A stretch of 64,000 nt of DNA from Cyathus striatus (GCA_025738555.1 JAOVFP010000007.1:2294001-2358000); one strand, 5' to 3'; shown: positions 44,991-56,727, numbered from the stretch's first letter. Numbers and translations: made by a program. The notes: a model not told the origin generated them from the letters alone.

Positions 44991-45926
44991 CCCCCTTCCC
45001 ATGGTTTTCTGTGCCGGAATTCTGTCAGTTTGTGATGTTTCTGGGAAACCGGAACAAACGGAGCGCTCGCATATACGTCACGTGATGTGATTTTGCGAAC
45101 ATATGAACTACCAATTTCAAAGCAGTTTCAAACTATCAGCATTGTGAGCCGTGTCCCCCAGTATTTATGTTGTGGCCGTCCTGAAATATGAATGAAAAAT
45201 GTATGCTACAGATGCATCTCTCGCATAAGAAAATATTACACCCATTTCTGTGTGTAAGTCGAGTTAAAGAGTTGACACTCGGAGCTTCATATATATGGGG
45301 CGTCATAATTTGGTGTGTGCTCATATTTACTGAGCGTGACTGCCGAATTTATTCGATTCGTACTGTACTGTTGATTTTTATGTGCGCAGGATATACTGAG
45401 CTGTTGTGATCAACGGCAGCATCTACTGCCGCAGGCTCTTCTTCCACAGTTGGTGAAGAATCAAGATGCCCCGCTGACGCTTACGCATCATGCATCAACA
45501 ACAGATGTCTCCTTAGCACTCGCTTCTGCTGAAAATATATTCTCTTACTCTTCCGTGTAATCATTTCTATGAAATCTTAAAGTGAAAATGATTAACGTTG
45601 CATCCAAGATTCGTCTCATGTGTCTATGGGACTAAAAGGAGGAATTTCGAAAACAATCAAAACCGATTAGAATCAGTCATTCGGATCGTCGGAACGGAAG
45701 TGGATCAAAGTACCGATGACTAATGTGGGTCCCAATTGCTGTTAAATATCGATAACTTATAACTACCCATGCAGCATGCTGCCCACATTCTCTAACGATT
45801 ACTTACTGACTTTGGCCTATACAATTTGCTCAACAGTAAATTCACGCTATCTGTCTACATGTAGGTATTCATTTAATTCCCCAACTCCTCATTTTGCATT
45901 CATCAGTCGCCATCCACAAGCCATCC
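44991..45926. other. Intergenic
   Basis: May include the decayed N-terminal half of the transposase, but no recognisable motif remains. The plus-strand open frame 45188-45409 is not supported by any feature. The last 150 bp should contain the promoter of the F-box gene. Confidence 0.4.
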
Positions 45927-47297
45927 ATGGCAGCTCCGCAGATCCCTTTTGATATTGTGCAGGCCATCATCGAAGAAGTTTCATTCGACGCCGGCCAAAA
46001 TCTCTGTAATCTCAAATCCTGCGCTTTGACTTGCAGAAACTTCTTAGATCCCTCTCAGCGTCGGATCTTCGGTTCCATTACTGTTTCTACACTCGGTTTC
46101 TCTGGCCAAGATCAGGTGGGAAAGCTCCTACGCCTTCAAAACATATTGTCCACCTCTCCACATATCGCATGCTACGTCCACACAATTGATATATATCATA
46201 GAGGTGTTGACCCTGCTTTTATCGACCAGCCCTGTCTTCCGAATGTCCTCAGTATGCTAAAGAATGTCACAACATTTCGTTTCAAATTGTTCCCCAGGCA
46301 TGACTGGAGCATAATGACACCCCAATTGCAACAAATTCTTATAACGATGCTTTCTTCATCTACCCTTGAAACGCTATCCCTCTCTGGCATTTCACATCTA
46401 CCATTAATATCAATCAAATGGATTAGATGCATTACGGATGTATCTCTATCAACTCTGACCTTTGAACCGTCGATGGGGAAAGATACACATATATCAGACC
46501 AATTAACTAGGATTTCACAGGGCCAACGGCGATACATGAAACGTTTATCTCTCCAGTCGTACATAATCCATCCTAATGATGGAGTATTACGTCCTCATAC
46601 ATTCCAACCACTTATTGACTGCATTTCGCCTCCATATTGCACACTGGAGACGCTCACAGTAGATTTTGCGTATGACTTCCCGGTAGTCACAGAGATTCTG
46701 AAGAAGCACGCGAGCTCCCTGATCACGCTGAATCTTCCTATAAATTACATAAGTGAAGGTAAGAGTAGATCATCCTATAATTTTTGGTACATAGTAGAAT
46801 TGACTGTGTGTCGCATCTCAGGCCACCACATAATTGAGGAACACATTCCAATGCTTAACATTGGTACTCTTCCCTGTCTCCGAACGATCAGATTACACGC
46901 CCCATTCGTATACCTGGACACGTTCGACCACTACCATTTCAGACAAATTCTTTCCAAAGTACGGCAAAGAAATAATCTGCAAAATATGACCATTCTATTG
47001 CATTACTTGCGTGTTGATCAACTAGGCGAATCAGCTAGATCTTCGTGGAACCAATTGGATACTTTGTTGTCCGAGCCTCAATTTGAACAGCTGAAGGAAG
47101 TGTACTTCACCATTTACCTACATTTTGAGCCAAGCCGAAATACACTGAATTGTCCGAAGATACCGCTCTGGAGCTACCTTCCTCGTTTACATAAGCGTGG
47201 TTTATTGAAGGTGCACAATATACTCGCTGAATGGGTAGATGTGGAACCAACACGCCAGTCCATTGATTCGGTATCAGTCGAAAGTGCTTTAGTATAG
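45927..47297 (+). CDS. F-box-like protein, intact single exon, 456 aa
   Basis: The start is ATG at 45927 (MAAPQIPFDIVQAIIEEVS); the upstream in-frame extension lacks ATG. An F-box-like N-terminus (residues about 5-45: IPFDIVQAIIEEV, LKSCALTCRNF, PSQRRIFGSI) is followed by a leucine-rich region without sharp repeats (for example LPNVLSMLKNVTTFRFK, TLETLSLSGISHLPLISIK, LPCLRTIRLHAPF). This is the common architecture of the expanded mushroom F-box/LRR families, which supply substrate adaptors to SCF ubiquitin ligases (family knowledge). The frame is uninterrupted, CpG content is normal, and no introns are needed. It is the clearest intact gene of the window. Its substrate is unknown. Confidence 0.85.
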   Translation: MAAPQIPFDIVQAIIEEVSFDAGQNLCNLKSCALTCRNFLDPSQRRIFGSITVSTLGFSGQDQVGKLLRLQNILSTSPHIACYVHTIDIYHRGVDPAFIDQPCLPNVLSMLKNVTTFRFKLFPRHDWSIMTPQLQQILITMLSSSTLETLSLSGISHLPLISIKWIRCITDVSLSTLTFEPSMGKDTHISDQLTRISQGQRRYMKRLSLQSYIIHPNDGVLRPHTFQPLIDCISPPYCTLETLTVDFAYDFPVVTEILKKHASSLITLNLPINYISEGKSRSSYNFWYIVELTVCRISGHHIIEEHIPMLNIGTLPCLRTIRLHAPFVYLDTFDHYHFRQILSKVRQRNNLQNMTILLHYLRVDQLGESARSSWNQLDTLLSEPQFEQLKEVYFTIYLHFEPSRNTLNCPKIPLWSYLPRLHKRGLLKVHNILAEWVDVEPTRQSIDSVSVESALV

Positions 47298-48064
47298 AAT
47301 TGCGTAAATCCTTTTTAACACAAATTTTCGATATGTTGTGCTATATATAAATGATACAAGCAAAGAAGCTGTTGGCAGCAGGGGACTCTTCTCACTTTCT
47401 CAAGTCTTAGTCTGAACCACAATATGCCCATGTGTAGACAACCTGAAATAAACCTTATTTCACACAAATATCACTCTGTTGAGGTCAACAACCATTGTAA
47501 GATGACTACTTGTCTGAAGGTGTACTGTGAAGTATGGAGTGTGGCAGCATCCACCTGTCACAAGTGTTCTAAATGAGTTGTCAAGTATCTTGTGGTGTCT
47601 TGAAGTAATATGCAAGTCTTATAGTATTCATAAGACTTGTATAAGGTTTTAGAAATGGTAGTGTGAGTGGGTTTAAAGGTTTGTGGTGAAAGTGGGGAAT
47701 TTGGAGTGAATACAGCTAGTTAAGGTTCTTGCCCATGCAAGAACTTTAACTTGTAACAAAGTATAGCAATATTGGGTGTTAAGTGGACAGGAACATGAAT
47801 ACATTAAGTCTCTACAGCTAGAAGCTTAGTGTGAATGACAGATGAGTGCTGTGTGTGAATCAAACTGGGATTGACTCCTGAGTGTAGACTGTGTAGCTAC
47901 ATGAGGAGTGTTTATATACTTTTGGAATAACCTAGGTAGAAAGATATACTGTGATTGATAATACAGTAGCTAAGGAAGATTTATAAGAATGGGATAGAGA
48001 TAAAGGGAAGGGAATAAAGAAAAGAGGAAAGGAATAAATATAAAGGGGGCACGGCGGCATCGGG
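47298..48064. other. CpG-poor intergenic region
   Basis: 3' region of the F-box gene grading into CpG-depleted sequence (about 47340-48040). No gene, no clear repeat. ATAAGTAAT at 48065-48073 is the target duplication of the next element. Confidence 0.45.
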
Positions 48065-48073
48065 ATAAGTAAT

Positions 48074-49081
48074 GGGGATGCCCAATTCCTATATGTCACG
48101 CGGCCCTGCCCCGTCACACATCGTCACACATCTGTCACAAAACTTGAAGCCGGCCTTTCTCACATCATATTTCCATCCTCCACATTCAAATTATCAATAT
48201 TTTGATCTCATATGACAAGTAAAACATGTTTAATTTAATATAAGCATAAACATATAGCAAAAATTTAGAAATTGCACTGTGAGACTACTTAGACCATCCA
48301 TTCAAATGCCTCAACACGCAAGCGCGCATGTGAGAAGCATTTATTTGCTTATATTTACTCTGAGATAAGATATTGGGTCAGAAAGTATCTTCTCCAAAGA
48401 CAATTCTAGCAATGGATTTTAACAACACAAACATATAAAATTGAACTGAATTAGTGTGTATAGCATGTATTTCATGATAAGGGCAAAAAATAAGTTGCAT
48501 TGGTGAGATAAATGTTGGTAGATCTAATATTACTAATAATATAGTAGAATAGCTTGTTTTGAATAGAAATCAACAACAAATGCACCGATTTATATGATAT
48601 ATAGAGTAATTTTGCACTACTCGACGAAGGCAATAACGCTCCGAACGCAGAATTATTAATTTCGAAGCATAATATGTAGAAGTCGTGATTTTATAGGTCA
48701 TTTATTACCTTAACGACAGAGAATAAAAATTCTGGGTTCGGAGCAGTATTTTCCTCGATGTATAGTGCAACTTTGCTCTATAATCCATGTCGATCCGTGA
48801 AGTCGTTGAGGACATCTATTCAAAATAAGTTTTCCCTGCCAAAATAGCAGGCATTTTTCAAGTTTTGCTATTTAAAATCTTAAAATCATGTATATATTTC
48901 AAACAAGCTCATATATACATTACATAAACATATATAAATGTACTACATACAGTTTTACGGTGATATAAATGCTGTGGAAAGAGGAAAGTTGATAAAGGTG
49001 CCCGGCTTCAAGTTTCAGAAGGTGTCACACGCTGTGACATAATGTCACGCTGCGGCGCGTAACCGGGGATTGGGCATCCCC
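48074..49081. mobile_element. 1008-bp non-autonomous TIR element, 9-bp target duplication
   Basis: Perfect 9-bp direct repeats ATAAGTAAT flank it (48065-48073 and 49082-49090). The termini are GGGGATGCCCAAT on the left and ATTGGGCATCCCC on the right. Subterminal regions are rich in GTCACAC/GTGTGAC words and share ACTTGAAGCCGG (left) with CCGGCTTCAAGT (right). The interior has inverted copies of a motif with TAGTGCAAAA and CTCTATA. No open frame. It is probably mobilised by a relative such as the element at 49989-54127, whose ends are similar. Confidence 0.8.
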
Positions 49082-49093
49082 ATAAGTAATATT

Positions 49094-49988
49094 GGGGATG
49101 CCCAATGCCTATATGTGGAGATGCCCAATCCTCGGTTATGGCGTCGCGCCGTGACACATAGTCACACCGTGTGATAGTCCTGAAACTTGAAGCCAGACAT
49201 ATATTTCGACATTCCTCCTTCCACATGTAATCTACCATCATGAAATAACTTGTATTATGTTTTTATAGATTAGTCCAATATATAAAATGTTTTGTTTCGA
49301 AGTATACATAAATATAACGACCGAAAACTCAGATAGTTTCATAATCTGTGCAATTTTGGCAGGGGAAAACCATTTTGAATAGAACTCAACACACAGTTAT
49401 CGGATCGACTTGTGTTATAGAGCAAAATTGTACTACTCATTGAGGAGAACATACGCCTGCGATTGGAATTTTAAATTTAACACCTTAAGGCATATTTCGA
49501 CCAGAAAAATCGCTACTTCTACATATTCCGGTTCATAAATAAAAAATCTAAATGCGGAGAGTTGTAGCCATCGATGAGTAGTGCAAAAACGCTCTATATA
49601 TTGTATCAATCTGTGCAGTGGTTGTTGTGTTCTATACAGTTTAAAAAGTCTAAATGCGGAGCATTGTAGCCATCGATGAGTAGTGCAAAAAGGCTCTATT
49701 AATCATATTGATCCGTGCAGTGGTTGCTTCGTTCTATATAATTTAGTGCTGCCCTATGACCAAAGCAAACATGTGCAAACATGAACTTCATATATTCCAT
49801 GCTTTGCACATTAGATAGATGATTTATAGTTTATATGTGCATTTATATGTATTCTACATGCTCTAAGCTACATGATGGTAAAAAATTTGTGTCAATTTGA
49901 TGAAAGATTGAGGTAAAACAGGCCGACTTCAGGTTTTGTGACAGCAGTGTGACGAAGTGTGACATCTGTGGGCCATGTGACATATAGT
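49094..49988. mobile_element. Related TIR element, right end truncated
   Basis: Begins 4 bp after the previous target duplication with GGGGATGCCCAAT, and again at 49118 with GAGATGCCCAATC. It then repeats the GTGACACATAGTCACAC and ACTTGAAGCC subterminal pattern. On the right, GGCCGACTTCAGGTTTTGTG and several GTGTGAC words lead up to 49988, but the expected ATTGGGCATCCCC terminus is absent; the next element begins there. The insertion of 49989-54127 may have removed or replaced the end. Confidence 0.55.
49549..49752 (+). repeat. Tandem duplication, two 102-bp units
   Basis: Each unit starts TAAATGCGGAG and contains GTAGCCATCGATGAGTAGTG and TGTGCAGTGGTTG. The same motif occurs inverted at about 48571-48640 and 49380-49450, giving at least four copies in the two elements. 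Confidence 0.65.
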
Positions 49989-50753
49989 GGGGGTCACCAA
50001 TCACGCATGTCACACTAGCGTGACAGCCATCACACGCCCTTTTCCATTGTCCCAGTCGAATATCTTGGGCTACAAACCTCTAATTACCTTCAAATAACTT
50101 GCATTGTATACAGTTGAATAGTATCATTAATATTACTGAATGTATATTTGTGTATTTGGTTATATCATAATAAAATCACGAGTTAATGCAAACTCTCTGC
50201 CAAAATAGGCATCAAATCAGTATTTCTGTCCCCAGCTCTCAGAATTGTAATATTTCAACTTTCTTCAATACTAAATATTGTACAGTAAAAATAATAGAAC
50301 AATGTTGTTGAGCTAGAAAATTGAAAAAAAATCTCTGACCATGATATCTGGTATATCATATGTCATTATTTTGGGGTAACAATCACAAATTAAACATTCG
50401 GGCTCAACATTTTTATTCTCCTAATGAATCTGATCATATTTCGTCACTAACACGAGTTGTGAAATTGAGTTCTCGTTGCACAGCCGCAGTTTCAAGTTTT
50501 GCTCTGCCAAAAAGCGTGGGAAATCAGCCAATGCACTTCAGCTGTGGCGCACACATGGCTTCCAGGTGTTCATTTATTAATCTTTTATCGACTACACACC
50601 TCTAGCTCAAACCACCACCTCAATAAGTGGTTCTAAACACACCAACTATTGATTCAAAGCCATTTCTTCAATATAATCTTCATTATTAAGCAAGTATTTA
50701 TGCATATCACTGAATTTATTACTTATTTTAGCAAATTACAGGACATAGTAAAA

Positions 50754-53749
50754 ATGGCAAAAACAAAAGCAACATTAGCTTGTATAGAAAGGCTTCAAAA
50801 CTCTAAGAAGATTTATAAACCTGATGAGCCCAGCCAGAATCTGGAACTGGAGTCACAAGAACAAGAATTAGTGAATATCAAGAACTTGCTAGCTGTTTCT
50901 CAGGGCCAAATTGTTACTCTTGAATCTAGACTTAAAGAACAAATTAAAATATGCAATAGGAAGGATAAAACTATTGAAGAACTGAAAATGGCTAAGGACT
51001 TTCAAGCAAATAAAGCATCTGAATTGTACAAAAGCCTTAGAAATGAAAGGCATACAGAACAAAGGCTTATTACCACAAGAGAAAAATTGAAAGATAATCT
51101 TAAAATCTCGGAGCTTGCAGAAAAAAAATTGAAAGCTGATATAAAAGTGCTGGTAGCTTGAATTTCTGCAACCATGGATTCTATGATGGTGTTAGAAAAT
51201 GATAAAAAGAAATTAGAACAAGAACTGGCAAAATCTCTTAAAGCATTTGAACAAAATGTGTTGTTACTCAAGAATAAACTCAATGCTAAAAAACAAACAC
51301 AGGAATTAATATCACAATTAAAGACACAAAATAAAGCTCAAGAAATTGCACTTAGGAAGAAATTAACTCATTCACTGTTATATAAAGGGGTGTATACAGA
51401 AGATACCCACCATTTAATACATGTACTTGTTAAAGCAGGCTGTAAAAGAGGACATATAGGTAACATTATAAAAGAGGTCTTCAAAACTGCAGGTATTGAA
51501 GTAGTTGAAGATGTTAGTGAATCCACAGTATCAAGAATAATTGCAGAAGGATTTCATGCTGCACAAATTCAGCTGGGTTATGAGCTACTACAAACCCAAG
51601 GTAAGCACTTTTGATCCTAAATTCATATAATTACAATATAGTTATGTATGTGTACAGGCTTTACTATTTCAGCTGATTCAACTGGACATAAGAGTATTAA
51701 CTATAATTCAAGACATCTTAACTACAAAGTTGAAGATTACAACAGTGAAAGCTCTGAAAAAACAAATATTGCAACATGGTCTGTTGGAATTAGACCATCA
51801 TTGAATGGTTCCAGCTCAGAGGCTATTAAGGACTGGGAAATAATTCTTGATAGTCTTGCACTTGCCTACAATGATAGTCCACTTGGAGAACAAACTGGAG
51901 AGTTCCTGGTACTTATTAATCTCTATTGCAAGCTTGTAGGTATGCACAGTGATCACTGTGCAAAAGAGAAAAGAGATGCAGAAATATTTAAACAGTGAAA
52001 AAGTGATGCAGTTGATAAAACATTGGGAACTAAAGCAATGGAGGACATTTCAAATATTGAACTTGAACCTGAATATTTAAAAGCACACAAGAAAATGATA
52101 AAATCTGCAGGTGGAATAACAAAATGGAACAGCTTAGATAACAGTGAAAGAAATGATTTAGAAGCTATAATGATAGAGGAACTTAAAAAGTCTCTTGGAA
52201 GAGATTTATATGAAAAATTACCAGATCGTGAAAAATCTATAATGAAGTTATTCATCTGGGCAGGATGTGGCTGCCATAAGGATCTGAATACTGTTCATGG
52301 TAGTTATACTCATGCTTCATCATACTGGAAAGATAATAATGTTCAACCCCCTGTATTATTACCAAACTGAGCAAATGATTCAGTCATTCAAGATATACAA
52401 TTTGATAATCAAAATCTAACAAAACCACAGGAGGATGCAATTTCAACTACTGTAGGAGGAGCTATAAAAGCAGCTGCACTTGCTGGAGCTATTTTCAACA
52501 ATAAAGATGAAAAAAAGGTTATCATAAGAAATTCAGTTGGTGGTGGAATGAAAATGTGAAGCCTGGAAATTTTACATTTCCAGACACATCCAATAATCGA
52601 TTTGGATCATATTGTGAAGCTGCAGCAGTTCTCATTATCCATTTGGAAAAATTTATTGAGTTCCTTGAGTTTTCATGTGACAATAAAAATAACATGTGTT
52701 TCAGTCATATGGAGTATAATTTGCATAAGGCCCTTCAGTGTTCTGCCACCAAAACAGAGCTTGCAGCATTAGCAATCTATGGACAAGCAGTCAGCCAGCC
52801 ATATGTTCAAGTTGTACAAGCTGCTGCAGCTAATAAGGAGAATATGCTTAATCTTGGTCCACTTCATAAAGATGTCTCTCATTTCATTAATAGACTCATT
52901 GAGGATCCTGAGTTTGTTATTGGTGATAATGCAACATATGAAACAGGAGCATTTGATAAAAAAACATGGAAATCTCCTGAAGCTATAAATGCTATCTTAA
53001 ACATAAAATCAGAGTTACCTCATCTATGTCCATATTTAGTTGAATTTCTGAAAGGTGCATTAAAAAAATGGAACAGATTTATATCAGAATTTGCACCAGG
53101 AGGGCTAATTGATGAAGCAAGTGAAGAAGAGAGAGATCTGGCATGGCTATCACCCACAAATGATGTGAATGAGGGGGCACTGGGTGCATTTAGAGTTCTT
53201 ATGCACTGGCAACCATGATTAACTCTGCTTCAATACAATGCACAAGCCATGTACCATCACAATGATACACATGCATTTATGAAGAAATACTTCAAGGAGA
53301 AAGACTACAAACATATAAGAAAGAAAGCTCAAAAAACATCTGGAGAGGAGAGAAAATTGGAACAAGCTATTATACAGTATTCTGAAAAGAAAAAAGAAGA
53401 AAATTTAAGAAAGAAGATAGAAAAAGATATAAATAATGCTAAGGAGGCTGAAAGAGTTGCCTCTCTTCGACTTATTTTGGATAAAAATAAAATAATGAAG
53501 ATGAAGAAAGATGATCTAAAGGATCAAGTGAGAAAGTACAGAAGTTTGAAGGGTAAACATGCACTTGCAGTAAAATTAAGTGCAAATTTGCCTGAACTGA
53601 GAGTTGCCCTTCAAGCAGATATTGACCTTTATACATCAAGAGATTGGAACATCACTATAAACAACACAAATAGTGACCAAGACTCTGGGGAAGAGTTTGA
53701 TAAGTTGTTTGATGAGGATAACAATAGTGAATGGGATGATGAGCAATGA
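50754..53749 (+). pseudogene. Transposon-encoded protein with coiled coil, four TGA stops and one frameshift
   Basis: Starts MAKTKATLACIERL. The first 200 codons are Lys/Glu-rich coiled coil. A GT-AG intron at about 51601-51657 precedes GFTISADSTGHKSINYNSRH. Then come GMHSDHCAKEKRDAE, FIWAGCGCHKDLNTV (about 52250), SVGGG, FTFPDTSNNRFGSYCEAA and a Lys/Glu-rich tail. I recognise this order (SADGT-HK-INY-SRH, then H-C-CHKDLN) from a very common mushroom repeat family whose biochemical function I cannot name; within TIRs it is presumably the transposase. TGA stops lie at 51159, 51996, 52368 and 53216, all in frame with continuing homologous sequence; a frameshift lies near 52545. At least some TGAs are best explained as former CGA codons. 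Confidence 0.65.
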
Positions 53750-54049
53750 GCAGCATATTTCCTAATTAATTTATATGTTGTACATATAATACATATTTTT
53801 ATGCATTCTTTAGATGTAATATAGTATTATAGCACAAAAAAAATGATGAAAAACAATCAAGATTTGGGTTTGCTGTGTCAATTTCTTAGTGAATGGGATG
53901 ATGAGCAATGAGCAGCATATTTCCTAATTAATTTATATGTTGTACCTATAATACATAGTTGTATGCATTCTTTAGATGTAATATAGTATTATAGCACAAA
54001 AAAAATGATGAAAAACGATCAAGATTTGGGTTTGCTGTGTCAATTTCTA
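53726..54049 (+). repeat. Tandem duplication of 162 bp at the ORF end
   Basis: Unit 1 (53726-53887) starts inside the last codons (AGTGAATGGGATGATGAGC) and runs through the 3' UTR. Unit 2 (53888-54049) repeats it with few changes, one of them ACAATC against ACGATC, again a CpG difference. Confidence 0.8.
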
Positions 54050-54271
54050 CTTGGGACAAGATTTAGGACGCTTTGTGTCACACTGTGTGACGTCACGCTC
54101 CGCGCCATATAGGGATTGGTGACCCCCATTTGTAGTGATCTTCGGAATAATCGAGGGTGTGGAATATTATTAACGTTCCGAGATCAGGGTGCAATAGGTA
54201 GGGTGGATTATGATTGGTTAGAGTAAGTACAGGGACCGACGGACTATGTATATGAAGTAATTTTGTACATA

Positions 54272-54904
54272 CAGTGTTTGAGTGCTCATCTGTACACCTA
54301 AAATTGATCCTCCGATATCTCAGTATATATACACTTTTCTTGCACTGTACTTGTTCTGACTGGTAAAATGAAATGTAAGGCTCACTCTGTACAAGTTTGA
54401 AGCTATTATGTGACGAGGAAAATGATACAAAGCTATTTCTTTTAAATCATGTCAAAATTAGCCTAACCCGTCAATTGTACACCCTCGCTTAACCGTGGGA
54501 AACCGCGCCGAACGCCAGCGCTAAACAACGCTCAGTTTACTCTTCCCCGTGTCCACAGGCTTCCACAGAGCTCAGGCCTCGAGATTTCTATGGCTATTTA
54601 CCTTGGGAATAATTCTGAGGCATTCTTTTGTAAAACAAATACAATTAATGCAAACATTTTGGTGTAGAATGGTGTGTAGGAAGTCATCTACATGTTCCAA
54701 TATTTTGTAATGTTGCATAGATTGGGTGTAATTTGAGGTTTACTATTCACACACTCATTTTTCATACACATAGCTTTTTGTGCTATATATCCAATTCGTA
54801 ATACATAGTGGAGAACATCATTTTTGTACGTGGAATGAATATATGTCGAGATATGGCCAGGTGTACAGTTGAGAGGTCCTGTACAGATGAGTGCTCAAAC
54901 ACTG
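54272..54904. mobile_element. 633-bp Tc1/mariner-type MITE
   Basis: Perfect inverted repeats of about 25 bp start CAGTGTTTGAGTGCTCATCT (from 54272) and end with the complement at 54904. They are flanked by TA on both sides (54270-54271 and 54905-54906). CAGT ends plus TA target duplication are typical of Tc1/mariner/pogo elements (family knowledge). Further inverse blocks just inside (ACACCTA.., GATATCTC against GAGATATGGCCAGGTGTACA) extend the repeat imperfectly. No ORF, so non-autonomous. Confidence 0.8.
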
Positions 54905-54906
54905 TA

Positions 54907-55647
54907 AGCCCGGCAGGGTTCCCTACACCGTAAGAATCAGGACAGAAACCTATACCCATGACATAAATGACAACCCATAAATCCTTAGGCCTTATACCCC
55001 ATATGTAGCTTTTGTCGCTCCCGAGTTGGGCGGCACCATGCTTACTGGTTAGTGGTTACTAAGTCCACATACTTACCTCATAATGCATCACTCCTACATA
55101 ATTGGCCATAGCCTGGGCCTTGGGCAGCTTCCGGAGGGGTATGGTTTACATAAGAGGAGTCCGACTGTATTAAGACACTTCTCGCTACTACGTGGTATAT
55201 GGAGTCGATTCCTGAGGCGTGTTCCGTTATTCAATCGCGAAGCTTATCCTGGAAGTCTGATCCGCACACAGTTTTCAGAAGATAAATACAATAGCGCTCC
55301 TAAGAGCAGCAAATTATATATTGAGGTCAGAACAGACAACGACGACATACTGACGACATTGAATTTTGTCGCGTAACGCCGGAGAAGTACCATTGGTCGG
55401 CCCCAGCGGACACATCTCACTACCTAGTACCACGCTTGCACACTCCAAATGCTCTCTCATCCTCCAAACAATCACAAAATACTCCTCAAAATTTAAATGC
55501 CACCCCAAGGAGTCAAATGGCTAGCCTAACACTTTCCAATATCGTGGAAAGTCGAAAGTGTATCTATCATTCAGCCTGAACCGTTTACGATCCGTTGAAT
55601 GCTATGTACATGTTAAGCACTGCACTTGGACTAGGTATAAATGGGTT
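54907..55647. other. Intergenic
   Basis: The open frame 55083-55376 has no recognisable features. A short GGCCCC..CTCACTACCTAGTACC repeat at about 55400-55440 resembles 40790-40835. Nothing else recognised. Confidence 0.4.
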
Positions 55648-56083
55648 CAAAGTAAAACTTACCAATATAACAAATATTGAATTGCTCGGAAGCTATAACA
55701 GCTAAGTAGTTGGCTTGAATATTAAGTTCAAAGTTTTATAACAAAAACATATGTGTATTTGGTAACAGATTACGAGAATGAAACACGGTAGTTGGTACAC
55801 AAACAATTGGCATAAAGGGCGGAGAAATACAGTTCGGAACCATTGGGACACTTGTTGACGGTGAGTACATATTGACATAGTTCTTGGTTACCTTTTTTCA
55901 ACGTGTTCAATACGTTATATTGTATAAGAAGGTCAGTATTAAATAATGGGCCACGATCGCTAACAACAAATCAGATTCGTCGCATTCTAAATGTGAACAG
56001 TGGTGGAGAATTACTTACGCATGAAGGTTTCTGGACGCAACATGTACAATGTTTCAATTATACTTCTATTCCAATGCGCCTCC

Positions 56084-56578
56084 CTAGTAACAAAGGCGAT
56101 CCTGTCAAACGAATGGCACTGGTGCCCAAATTCAGTCGATATAATGGTAACAGTAAAATATTAACATTGGGTGGCATACCTCCAAACATTGAGCGTCATT
56201 TCTCTTCCATTTCATACCCATTACTTCCTGGCTCAAATTATCTGTGTAAGGTATCAGTGTTAAAGGGCGCGTTCCTTGGACGATGTGATCCGATGGCAAG
56301 AATACACTTATGGGACAATTCAAACTGTATCCTTGTTGGAGTCGATTAACCCCTTGTGCTAAGAGGGAGTTATGGGTGCGGTCGATTTTATAGAAACTAT
56401 AGGCATCTCCTTCGCGTGTCACTGTTATAGAACCATCTGCACCTTGGTTATAGACGAATTTAATCATAGTTCCGTACTGGTCATTGTGACGATAACAGAA
56501 TTCTCCTGAAATCAACCCGTTCCGGCTCGGATATCGAGTGTGTTCGAAAGCACGCCACTGGTTGTCTTGGTTTGACAT
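56084..56578 (-). CDS. Twin gene, left copy, unknown protein of about 138 aa
   Basis: Mirror image of 57498-57992. Exon 1 is 56578-56180 (133 codons, MSNQDNQWRAFEHTRYPSRN...), a 78-bp GT-AG intron follows (56179-56102), and exon 2 (56101-56084) adds DRLCY and a stop. If the intron is not spliced, the frame runs to 56132 and adds a short C-terminus. The protein is compact, polar, with no signal peptide or membrane segment and no family I recognise. A well-formed TATA box lies upstream (56717-56727). The overlapping antisense frame of 148 codons is less likely to be real because it lacks such a promoter. Possible homing or stress gene: not assignable. Confidence 0.6.
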
Positions 56579-56716
56579 ACTAACGGTTGAGCTGGTTGTA
56601 GATAGAGGTGGTAACAATGTGGTGAGGCTGTTGTAAGATTGTTGTAAGATTGTTGTAGGACTGTAGATTTATTGATTTGAGGATGAAGATTGGTGAGGAG
56701 AGCAGTGAAAATAGGT

Positions 56717-56727
56717 GGTATTTATAC
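56717..56727 (-). promoter_or_regulatory. TATA box of twin gene, left copy
   Basis: GTATAAATACC on the minus strand, about 140 bp before the ATG, followed by a CT-rich tract (TTTCACTGCTCTCCTCACC) typical of fungal transcription starts. Confidence 0.6.

Larger units (their letters stand above)
49989..54127 (+). mobile_element. 4.1-kb TIR transposon with a single broken ORF
   Basis: The ends are perfect inverted repeats: TGGGGGTCACCAATC at 49988-50002 and GATTGGTGACCCCCA at 54114-54128. Subterminal GTCACAC/GTGTGAC words match those of the 48-49.9 kb elements, so all belong to one group. Possible 9-bp target sites, ACATATAGT and ATTTGTAGT, agree at only six of nine positions and would be decayed if real. 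The interior encodes the long ORF at 50754-53749 and is CpG-depleted. The superfamily is not assigned. Confidence 0.65.

Noticed and set aside
49989..54127. KDZ (Kyakuja-Dileera-Zisupton) assignment for the transposon ORF
   Set aside because: The visible motifs do not match what I recall of KDZ catalytic motifs, so the superfamily is left open.
55083..55376. 97-codon open frame
   Set aside because: No motif, no paralogue, and nearby sequence is dispersed repeat.
55903..56349. 148-codon open frame in the inverted-repeat arms (also 57727-58173 minus)
   Set aside because: Antisense to the twin gene. The opposite frame has a TATA box, a CT-rich leader and a plausible intron, so this one is taken as a shadow.
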